From: Corynebacterium sp.
GTDB lineage: Bacteria; Actinomycetota; Actinomycetes; Mycobacteriales; Mycobacteriaceae
Assembly: GCF_030530965.1 (NCBI RefSeq)
Contig: NZ_JAUMTY010000035.1
Location: 1 to 7,602, forward strand
Length of the DNA: 7,602 bases
Direction of reading: 5' to 3'
Below the pieces are notes generated by a model that was given only the letters and a program-made list of their open reading frames with translations, was not told the origin of the DNA and ran no database searches. Shown here in pieces: positions 1-5,427 of the stretch. Made by a program: the position numbers and the translations under genes. Numbering within the stretch: position 1 is the stretch's first letter; each line of letters starts with the position of its first letter.

Positions 1-121
1 AACTAAACAACAACTGTTGTGGCGGAATATGATGGTTTGTTGGTTGCTTGCGTCTACTGTTTGGTGTCTTGTGCAGCACACCACCCCGGTGTCGGGTGTT
101 GCGTGTGTTGTCCTTTTTGGT
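1..121 (+). other. 23S-5S rRNA internal spacer (partial)
   Basis: This stretch precedes the 5S rRNA and has no credible gene. A GCGTCTACTGT block at 50-60, followed by a GT-rich run, resembles the spacer I recall between 23S and 5S in actinobacteria. A weak hairpin (ACAAC 7-11 with GTTGT 16-20) and a second one (CACCC 82-86 with GGGTG 94-98, extendable with mismatches) are the kind of stems used in precursor rRNA processing. I do not see the 3' end of 23S, so that gene must end left of the window. Assignment rests mainly on position and on the remembered block. Confidence 0.6.
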
Positions 122-241
122 TGTGTTGGTGGTTAGTGCGGTGGGGTCACGCCCGGTCCCTTTCCGAACCCGGAAGCTAAGCCTGCCTGCGCCGATGGTA
201 CTGCACCTGGGAGGGTGTGGGAGAGTAGGTCGCCGCCAACC
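122..241 (+). rRNA. rrf: 5S ribosomal RNA
   Basis: This is the 5S RNA of the large ribosomal subunit. The signature CCGAACCCGGAAGCTAAG (163-180) and the downstream block GCGCCGATGGTACTGCA (189-205) are diagnostic, as is the GGGAGAGTAGGTCGCCGCC stretch leading to the 3' end. Helix I closes between GTTGGTGG (125-132) and CCGCCAAC (233-240), all eight pairs formed with one G-T. The length of about 120 nt fits the family. The exact ends are uncertain by 1-3 nt because the terminal pairs beyond helix I are poor. One departure from the usual actinobacterial sequence is CCCTTTCCG where I expect CCCATTCCG (loop C region, 158-166). The gene ends an rRNA operon, with an intrinsic terminator 28 nt downstream. 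Confidence 0.95.
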
Positions 242-268
242 GTAACGTAAAGAACTGAATACAGTGTT

Positions 269-325
269 TGTGTGTGGTGCGGCCCGAACCCCCGGTGGGG
301 GTGGGCCCGCACCACACACACTTTT
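269..325 (+). terminator. Intrinsic terminator of the rRNA operon
   Basis: A long, nearly perfect hairpin pairs 269-282 with 307-320 (core GTGTGTGGTGCGG against CCGCACCACACAC). An inner helix pairs CCCCC with GGGGG around a GGT loop. The right arm is followed at once by TTTT (322-325). This is a strong factor-independent terminator for the rRNA transcript. On the opposite strand the stem is followed by AAACACTG rather than a T-run, so it should not terminate the converging aminotransferase transcript in the same way. Confidence 0.88.
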
Positions 326-464
326 ATGTATGCGCCCACCCGTCCTTCGGGCGGGCAATCCCGTATCTAGTAGTCAATCCGGTTTGGCTCGACGCGGGGG
401 AGCCCGGTACTCGGGCTAAACAAGCCCCACGCCAGCGTCCACTATTTTTGCGTCCGCGTCGGCA
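326..464. other. Convergent gene-free gap with small hairpins
   Basis: This gap of 139 nt lies between the rRNA terminator and the stop codon of the minus-strand aminotransferase. It holds a 7-bp hairpin (CCCGTCC 339-345, loop TTC, GGGCGGG 349-355). It also holds a 6-bp hairpin (AGCCCG 401-406 with CGGGCT 412-417) that competes with an overlapping 5-bp one (GGGCT 413-417 with AGCCC 423-427). None is followed by a T-run on the minus strand, so no classical terminator for the aminotransferase is evident. The hairpins might still slow or stop polymerase. I see no tRNA and no credible ORF. Confidence 0.5.
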
Positions 465-473
465 CTATTTTGC
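435..473. repeat. Imperfect direct repeat over the aminotransferase stop codon
   Basis: GCGTCCACTATTTTTGC (435-451) is repeated as GCGTCGGCACTATTTTGC (456-473) with a 4-nt gap. The second copy contains the aminotransferase stop codon (TAG on the minus strand, 465-467). The copies differ by a two-base indel and by one T in the T-run. It looks like a small tandem duplication at the 3' end of the gene. No function can be inferred. Confidence 0.5.
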
Positions 474-1685
474 TTTCGCCCATGCGGTTAACTTATCAAC
501 GGCATCGTCAATGACGTTCGCCTTCTTACAAAAAGCCCACCGAACCAGGGTTCGATACTGTTCCTCATCGTCAACGAACGCGGTGACTGGAATAGCTGCA
601 ACGCCCGCGTCCTTCGGTAGGGCAAGACAGAAGTCATCTGCGGTCATGTTCTTGGTTGCTTCGCACGTTGAGATGTCGGTAACCACGAAATATGACCCGT
701 CACTGGGGTACACGGTCATGCCGATGTCCCCACACACCTTCGCGATCTTCTTATAGTTGTTTTCCAACCGCTGGCTCAGTCCATTGACCCAATCAGCTTC
801 GTCGCGTAGCGCGTACGCAACTGCCGGTTGAAAAGGAGTGGCTCCCACAAACGACATATATTGCTTCGCTGTGAGCGCCGCATCAACGAGCGGAGCAGGT
901 CCCATGACCCACCCGGTCTTCCAGCCCGTCGCATTAAAAGACTTCGCCGTCGACGAAACGGTCACAGTGCGCTCGCGCAAACGTCCCACGGAGGCCACGG
1001 GAACGTGGCGCGCTCCACTAAACACCAGGTGCTCATAGACCTCGTCGGAAAGGACAAGGCAGTCGTGGGCTTCAGCAACTTCACTGATTGCCAAGATCTC
1101 GTCGGTCGTAAATACGTGCCCTGTCGGATTGTGAGGAGTGTTGACAACAATCATCCTCGTGTTATCTGAGACAGTGCGGCGTAGTGCCTCAACATCTAAT
1201 GCCCAGCGCGGAGCACCCTGCTCGTCAGTTGTTGGGAGCAGCGGGACCGCTACATGGTGGCCACCCGCCAGCCGGACAGCAGCTGCATAAGCGTCGTAAT
1301 AAGGTTCGATGAGGACTACTTCAGAGCCGGGTTCGACCAACGCCAAAATGGACGCTGCGATACCTTCCGTGGCACCGACGGTCACGGCAACCTCGGTATC
1401 CGGATCAAAAACCTGGCCGTAGCTCTGCTCGCGATTAGCAGATATCGCTTTGCGTAGCTCCGGCACACCCCGGCCTGGAGCGTACTGGTTATTGCCCGAC
1501 AAAATCTGCTCAGAGGCGATCTCCAGCATCCTTCGTGGGCCGTCGCTGTCCGGAAAACCCTGGCCCAGGTTAATGGCGTTGTTTTCTACTGCTAACCGGG
1601 TGATGCGCGAAAAGATCGTCTCAGGGATGTCACGGAGGCGCGACACGATCGGTGAGGTTAAAAGTGAACCGCTCTGTTCAGTCAT
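465..1685 (-). CDS. PLP-dependent class I/II aminotransferase, Rv0858c (DapC)-like
   Basis: Cytosolic fold-type I PLP aminotransferase, 406 aa from the chosen ATG. Visible marks are the N-terminal NLGQGFPD (about residues 39-46), NNQYAPG (65-71), VTVGATEGI (102-110), the NPTG cofactor/substrate motif (186-189), SDEVYEHL (213-220) with PLP-contacting Asp and Tyr, and the Schiff-base lysine K248 in SSTAKSFNATGWK. A late Arg (R382, VRWAF) fits the substrate carboxylate site. Overall similarity to my recollection of M. tuberculosis Rv0858c, an N-succinyldiaminopimelate aminotransferase of lysine/peptidoglycan synthesis, is strong across the whole length. Other members of the family act on methionine or kynurenine, and corynebacteria have a second DapC-type enzyme elsewhere, so the substrate is open. 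The ATG at 1685 gives about the family length. The frame also stays open upstream (ATG at 1736, GTG at 1784), with no good ribosome binding site at any of the three. It is transcribed divergently from the hydrolase. Confidence 0.9.
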   Translation of the reverse strand: MTEQSGSLLTSPIVSRLRDIPETIFSRITRLAVENNAINLGQGFPDSDGPRRMLEIASEQILSGNNQYAPGRGVPELRKAISANREQSYGQVFDPDTEVAVTVGATEGIAASILALVEPGSEVVLIEPYYDAYAAAVRLAGGHHVAVPLLPTTDEQGAPRWALDVEALRRTVSDNTRMIVVNTPHNPTGHVFTTDEILAISEVAEAHDCLVLSDEVYEHLVFSGARHVPVASVGRLRERTVTVSSTAKSFNATGWKTGWVMGPAPLVDAALTAKQYMSFVGATPFQPAVAYALRDEADWVNGLSQRLENNYKKIAKVCGDIGMTVYPSDGSYFVVTDISTCEATKNMTADDFCLALPKDAGVAAIPVTAFVDDEEQYRTLVRWAFCKKANVIDDAVDKLTAWAKAK

Positions 1686-1780
1686 GGAGCCATTGTAAAC
1701 ACCATCGCGGATGACACCGCAGACAGGGCTGGTCATGAGTTGCCGGGGCTCCGGGCAAGTACGACGCGTATCCAACCCTG

Positions 1781-1812
1781 ACACCTTTATAAACAGGACA
1801 CCTGTATAAACA
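1781..1812. promoter_or_regulatory. Repeated 15-bp element and palindrome, possible operator
   Basis: Two direct copies, ACACCTTTATAAACA (1781-1795) and ACACCTGTATAAACA (1798-1812), match at 14 of 15 positions and sit 17 bp apart. Between them lies the perfect inverted repeat ACAGG-ACA-CCTGT (1793-1805). The first copy overlaps a TATAAA box for the minus-strand aminotransferase. The second covers the region upstream of the hydrolase -10 box where a -35 element or activator/repressor site would lie. This arrangement suggests a regulator acting on both divergent genes. I do not recognise the site as a known corynebacterial operator. Confidence 0.5.
1786..1791 (-). promoter_or_regulatory. Possible -10 box of the aminotransferase
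   Basis: On the minus strand TATAAA reads from 1791 to 1786, which would put a transcription start near 1779. That start lies inside the reading frame downstream of the GTG at 1784, so if real it excludes that GTG and leaves the ATG at 1736 or 1685. A second similar box, TATACA (1808-1803), lies one repeat unit upstream. No convincing -35 hexamer is visible. Confidence 0.35.
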
Positions 1813-1823
1813 CGGCGGGTATA

Positions 1824-1836
1824 TAAAATAGCTACA
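1824..1836 (+). promoter_or_regulatory. -10 box spaced for leaderless transcription of the hydrolase
   Basis: TAAAAT (1824-1829), within TATAAAAT, fits the TANNNT -10 consensus of actinobacteria. Six bases separate it from the A of the ATG at 1836, which is the spacing at which transcription would begin on the start codon itself. No purine-rich Shine-Dalgarno sequence sits in the 15 nt before the ATG, which supports a leaderless mRNA. An alternative transcription start further upstream cannot be excluded. Confidence 0.6.
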
Positions 1837-2993
1837 TGGCCAACAAACCCACCTCTGGATCTTCATCGTCCTCTGCGTCCCCAACCAGTGCATCGTCTTC
1901 CGCATCGGCCGGCACCTTTGCCGGTACCTCTGGCTCGGCCGGTTCTTCTGCGGGTAACACCGGGGTGGGTCGGTCGGACGATGTGCTCGCGGGGAACCCG
2001 ATCCTCACTCCCGAACAGCAGCTCGACCAGATCGCGAGCTTTATCTCGGTCCACTACAAAGAGGTGTGGGACATTATTTCTTCCCCGGGGAATTTCTCTG
2101 CCGAACGTGAGCAGCAAGAACCGGGGGAGCAACGCCAGTTGCAAGAGGACGCCGAGCAGGCAGTGGGGCGTTTAAACGACATCGTGACGCATACCTCGCA
2201 GCTCGTTCTCGGGGTGGGCCTCGATCACTCCATCCCGGGCGTGGCATTCACGTCGAACGGGCCGGACATGCACACCGTCGACGGCAACACCGCAGTCTTC
2301 GTCCCCTCCACCCCCACAGGGCGGATAGCAGTATCGCTACATGGTGGCCCGGGGTGGCACGGATCAGGACAGGAACTCGAGATCTTCTGGCGGCCAACCA
2401 TCGCCGCGATCGCAGAACTCTCCGGCACAACAATTGTCGACGTCGACTATCAGCTTCCCCTCATACGACGGCGTCTGTCTGACGATGTGCAAGGAAATGC
2501 TGTATACAGCGATCACGCCGAGGGAACAGAAGGAATCATTCGTGATGCGCTTGCCGCAGTCGACGTGGCGGAGGACGTGCTCAGCAATATCTCGAGCGAT
2601 ACACGTGAATCAGACAGCACCACCGCTACGCACGACGAGGCCCGAGGCTACGACATAGTTGCTTTCGGTAGCGGTACATCTGCTGGGCTAGAGCTCGCAG
2701 CGAAGTGGAACAGCGAGCGCATTGTTCTGCAGCACCCTCGGCTATTCCAGCCCAGCCCAGAGAACGAAACATGGCGGAACCACGATTTCAGCCAGGCCAA
2801 AGTTCTTGTTCAGAAAGCCACACGTGACACCATCGCCGTCGACGCAGAAGGGATTGCTCATAACCTTCAGGAGCTAGGAGCAACCACAACCGTGACCGAG
2901 CACCTCGGCTACCACGTGTTGGCTACTCCGGCGGTACAAAGAGAGTGCGCCCAAGAAGCCGCCAACTTCCTCCAGGACGGATCTGTTCGCTAA
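1836..2993 (+). CDS. Alpha/beta hydrolase, HSL/acetylesterase-like, with Ser-rich N-terminus
   Basis: Predicted serine hydrolase, 385 aa, probably cytosolic since no signal peptide or membrane helix is seen. Residues 6-48 are low-complexity Ser/Ala/Gly/Thr. About 57-130 is a charged, helical-looking segment rich in Gln and Glu. The alpha/beta hydrolase core starts near 150. It shows HGGPG (169-173), the oxyanion-hole motif of the hormone-sensitive-lipase group, and VDVDYQLP (201-208), which resembles the VDYRLAP strand of that group. The nucleophile elbow is GTSAG with Ser282. Candidates to complete the triad are Asp331 and His360 (LGYHVL), in the right order. The substrate is unknown and the GTSAG elbow is less typical than GDSAG. 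The start is fixed by the ATG placed at leaderless distance from a -10 box. It is divergent from the aminotransferase and converges on the DUF3239-like gene. Confidence 0.75.
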   Translation: MANKPTSGSSSSSASPTSASSSASAGTFAGTSGSAGSSAGNTGVGRSDDVLAGNPILTPEQQLDQIASFISVHYKEVWDIISSPGNFSAEREQQEPGEQRQLQEDAEQAVGRLNDIVTHTSQLVLGVGLDHSIPGVAFTSNGPDMHTVDGNTAVFVPSTPTGRIAVSLHGGPGWHGSGQELEIFWRPTIAAIAELSGTTIVDVDYQLPLIRRRLSDDVQGNAVYSDHAEGTEGIIRDALAAVDVAEDVLSNISSDTRESDSTTATHDEARGYDIVAFGSGTSAGLELAAKWNSERIVLQHPRLFQPSPENETWRNHDFSQAKVLVQKATRDTIAVDAEGIAHNLQELGATTTVTEHLGYHVLATPAVQRECAQEAANFLQDGSVR

Positions 2994-3020
2994 GGATCTT
3001 TTCACGGATTTATCCGCCAC

Positions 3021-3081
3021 GGCGTCAGCACTCGATTGGGGCGCCAGCTCTCATCGAGGAGACAGCACGCACATCGACGCC
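3021..3081. repeat. Nested inverted repeats between convergent genes
   Basis: GGCGTC (3021-3026) pairs with GACGCC (3076-3081), and inside it CTCGAT (3031-3036) pairs with ATCGAG (3053-3058). The pair lies in the 90-bp gap between the converging hydrolase and membrane-protein genes. It could form a two-tier hairpin on either transcript and serve as a bidirectional pause or end point. No T-run follows on either strand and the loops are large, so it is not a textbook terminator. Confidence 0.3.
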
Positions 3082-3083
3082 AG

Positions 3084-3737
3084 CTACAGCGGCAGGAGAT
3101 TCCGCTTCGCGCCCATCACGTCGTCAATGCGATCAAGATTGTCGGCCAGCATTTTCCACTGTTGGGGTGCAATGGCAGCCTCGGCATCGCGCACAACGTT
3201 CTGGTTCTTTGTCGCCCACCCAATTGGCATGGGATTAATCTCATCCCACCGATCCTTATGCTGGACCGACCGCGTCGCCGTGACCGCTACCGACGGGATG
3301 CGCTCGCCGACCTCGCGCACCGTACCCGGAATTCGTGCCACCGTTCGCGCAGACAGGGCCCACCGCGGCTTATCATCCGCATTCACTGAGGTATTCACCA
3401 ACGCCATGATCTCAACGTCGTGAGGATTCACGCGAGCGACCATCGCCGGTGCCAGCTCATAGCGGTTGTACAACGACTGGCCGGACCCCACCATGCGGGG
3501 AATAACCTGAACCATCACCAGGCTAAACAGCCCGAAGAGCCCCAGAACTATGGCGAGCAACACGAAGGCACCGTCGTGGCGAGCAAAAATAAAGATGAGG
3601 ACAGCTGCGACAACGAGGATCCCACCGAGCACGCCGGCACTGACCTGGAGCCGGCGAGAATCTCGCACGAACTCGTTATGTTGGCGGTTAAAAGCCTCGT
3701 CCACGGTGAACTGAAAAGTGCTCATGGTGTTAGTCAT
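3084..3737 (-). CDS. Two-helix membrane protein, DUF3239-like
   Basis: Small membrane protein, 217 aa from the chosen ATG. A charged N-terminus (residues 1-31) is followed by two adjacent hydrophobic helices (about 32-52 and 57-79) with a short ARHDG link. The rest, about 135 residues, is soluble and carries a conserved-looking beta-rich segment (MVARVNPHDVEIMALVNTS) and a helical end. Hydrophobic pattern and context recall the DUF3239 proteins of corynebacteria; no biochemical role is known to me. With such a tight hairpin, both ends probably face the cytoplasm. The start ATG (3737) overlaps the helicase stop codon by 8 nt (ATGACTAA), which implies translational coupling. An ATG at 3725 is also possible, with GAGG about 12 nt upstream. 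It is the last gene of the XPB operon. Confidence 0.72.
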   Translation of the reverse strand: MTNTMSTFQFTVDEAFNRQHNEFVRDSRRLQVSAGVLGGILVVAAVLIFIFARHDGAFVLLAIVLGLFGLFSLVMVQVIPRMVGSGQSLYNRYELAPAMVARVNPHDVEIMALVNTSVNADDKPRWALSARTVARIPGTVREVGERIPSVAVTATRSVQHKDRWDEINPMPIGWATKNQNVVRDAEAAIAPQQWKMLADNLDRIDDVMGAKRNLLPL

Positions 3738-5406
3738 CCTCAAGGTCCGGTAAATCCGCCGAGTTCACAATCCGGTACGCGTACCCCTGCTCAGCCAAGA
3801 AACGCTGACGATGGGCCGCGTACTCGGCGTCGATCGTATCGCGCGACACCACTGTGTAGAAATGCGCACTCCCGCCGTCGCGCTTGGGGCGCATCAAACG
3901 GCCCAAACGCTGCGCTTCCTCCTGCCGCGAACCGAACGTCCCGGACACCTGAATCGCCAACGACGCCTCAGGCAAATCAATAGAAAAGTTCGCGACTTTA
4001 CTGACGACGAGCGTCGAAATCTCTCCAGAACGGAACTGCTCGAAAAGCTCTTCGCGCTTCTTATTCCGCGTCTTGCCGTCGATAAGGGGAGCGTTCAGCT
4101 TCTCGCTCAGCTCCTCCAACTGGTCGATGTACGCGCCAATGATCAACGTCGGTTCGTTGGGGTGCTGGGCCATGATCTTGCGAACCACGCGGATCTTCGT
4201 CCCCGAGCACGCCGACAACCGGTACTTGTCCGACTTTTCCGCGGTGGCGTACACCATGCGCTCGGACTCGGTCATCATGGACCGCACCTCAATGCACTCC
4301 GCCGGCGCAATCCAGCCCTGGGCCTCGATATCCTTCCACGGCGCGTCATAGCGCTTGGGGCCAATCAAGCTGAACACATCGCCCTCACGGCCATCCTCAC
4401 GCACCAGCGTCGCCGTCAAACCCAAACGACGACGAGACTGCAGATCAGAGGTCAAACGAAACACCGGGGCAGGCAGCAGGTGCACCTCGTCGTAAATAAT
4501 GAGGCCCCAATCGCGCGAATCAAAGAGCTCCAGTGCGCGGTACTCACCACGGGTTTTTCGGGTCACGACCTGGTACGTGGCAATCGTCACCGGGCGGATT
4601 TCCTTCTTTTCGCCGGAGTACTCGCCGATCTCATCCTCGGTGAGGGTGGTGCGCCGAATCAGCTCGTCCCGCCACTGGCGCCCCGATACGGTATTCGTCA
4701 CCAGGATCAGCGTCGTCGTCTTGGATTTCGCCATGGCAGCTGCCCCGACCATCGTTTTACCTGCTCCACAGGGCAAAACGACGACGCCGGACCCGCCATC
4801 CCAAAATGAATCCGCCGCGAGTTTTTGGTAATCGCGAAGCTGCCAGTCCACGTTCTCCGTCGACAAGGAAATAGCATGAGCCTCACCGTCGACATAGCCC
4901 GCTTGGTCATCGGCAGGCCACCCGACCTTCAGCAATTCCTGCTTCAGGCGACCGCGCTCGGAGGGGTGGACAGTCCAGGCATCATCCGCAATGGCAGAGC
5001 CCAACATGGGCTTGATCTTCTTGTGGCGAATAACCTCCGCCAACACGGCCTTATCCGTCGCGTGCAGAACCAGCCCGTGGATCGGATCCTTGTGCAACGT
5101 CAGGCGGCCATAGCGACCCATCGTGTCGGCAATATCCACCAGCAGCGGCTGCGGAACAGGGAAGCGAGAATAATTCTCCAGCACATCGACAACCTGTTCA
5201 GCGTCGTGTCCGGCAGCGCGCGCATTCCACAACGCCAGCGGCGTAATGCGGTACGTGTGGATGTGCTCGGGTGCTCGCTCAAGCTCAGCAAACGGGGCCA
5301 AAGCAGCACGGGCCTCCTCGGCCTTCGGATGATCAATTTCAAGCAGAACTGTCTTATCTGATTGAACAATAAGAGGCCCATCGAAGGCGTTAGTGCCCTG
5401 CGCCAT
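3730..5406 (-). CDS. ercc3: XPB/ERCC3-type DNA repair helicase
   Basis: Superfamily 2 DNA helicase, 558 aa, the bacterial relative of eukaryotic XPB and of M. tuberculosis Rv0861c, for which ATP-dependent 3'-5' unwinding is described. An N-terminal XPB-specific domain covers about 10-140. A Q-motif-like WQLRDYQ follows at 188-194. The first motor lobe has Walker A LPCGAGKT (211-218), DEVH (306-309), TAT (331-333) and the XPB hallmark Arg-Glu-Asp (336-338). The second lobe has GKTRNKKREELFEQF (444-458), VSKVANFSIDLPEA (468-481) and motif VI QRLGRLMRP (499-507). All motifs appear intact. The ATG at 5406 follows GAAAGGAAAGGG, a good ribosome binding site. It lies 21 nt downstream of the XPB-partner gene and overlaps the membrane-protein gene. 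A role in DNA repair or transcription-coupled remodelling is likely from family knowledge. A bacterial partner nuclease of the Bax1 type is not present in this window. Confidence 0.95.
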   Translation of the reverse strand: MAQGTNAFDGPLIVQSDKTVLLEIDHPKAEEARAALAPFAELERAPEHIHTYRITPLALWNARAAGHDAEQVVDVLENYSRFPVPQPLLVDIADTMGRYGRLTLHKDPIHGLVLHATDKAVLAEVIRHKKIKPMLGSAIADDAWTVHPSERGRLKQELLKVGWPADDQAGYVDGEAHAISLSTENVDWQLRDYQKLAADSFWDGGSGVVVLPCGAGKTMVGAAAMAKSKTTTLILVTNTVSGRQWRDELIRRTTLTEDEIGEYSGEKKEIRPVTIATYQVVTRKTRGEYRALELFDSRDWGLIIYDEVHLLPAPVFRLTSDLQSRRRLGLTATLVREDGREGDVFSLIGPKRYDAPWKDIEAQGWIAPAECIEVRSMMTESERMVYATAEKSDKYRLSACSGTKIRVVRKIMAQHPNEPTLIIGAYIDQLEELSEKLNAPLIDGKTRNKKREELFEQFRSGEISTLVVSKVANFSIDLPEASLAIQVSGTFGSRQEEAQRLGRLMRPKRDGGSAHFYTVVSRDTIDAEYAAHRQRFLAEQGYAYRIVNSADLPDLEDD

Positions 5407-5411
5407 ACAAA

Positions 5412-5423
5412 CCCTTTCCTTTC
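5412..5423 (-). promoter_or_regulatory. Ribosome binding site of the XPB helicase
   Basis: The 21-nt gap between the two operon genes reads GAAAGGAAAGGG on the minus strand, then TTTGT and the ATG at 5406. GAAAGGA matches the anti-Shine-Dalgarno end of 16S rRNA at seven positions, and the AAAGGG part is at closer spacing. This fixes the helicase start and supports co-transcription from the upstream gene. Confidence 0.7.
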
Positions 5424-5427
5424 ATGC

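Noticed and set aside
48..245. 65-codon frame across the 23S-5S spacer and the 5S gene
   Set aside because: The sequence is explained by rRNA. The translation is an accident of structured RNA.
339..355. Hairpin considered as a terminator for the aminotransferase
   Set aside because: The stem is sound, but on the minus strand it is followed by TGGGCGCATAC with no T-run, and it lies about 110 nt beyond the stop codon.
268..756. 162-codon plus-strand frame after the 5S gene
   Set aside because: It begins inside the terminator hairpin and then runs antisense to the aminotransferase. The protein shows no family pattern.
3420..3983. 187-codon plus-strand frame across the membrane-protein/helicase junction
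   Set aside because: It is antisense to both genes and reads as low-quality His/Arg/Pro-rich protein. The two overlapping minus-strand genes explain the region.
3811..4809. 332-codon open frame on the plus strand, antisense to the XPB helicase
   Set aside because: It lies wholly opposite intact helicase motifs. Its translation is Arg/Gln/His-rich without any domain pattern, and no ribosome binding site or promoter stands out. It is a composition effect of GC-biased codons.
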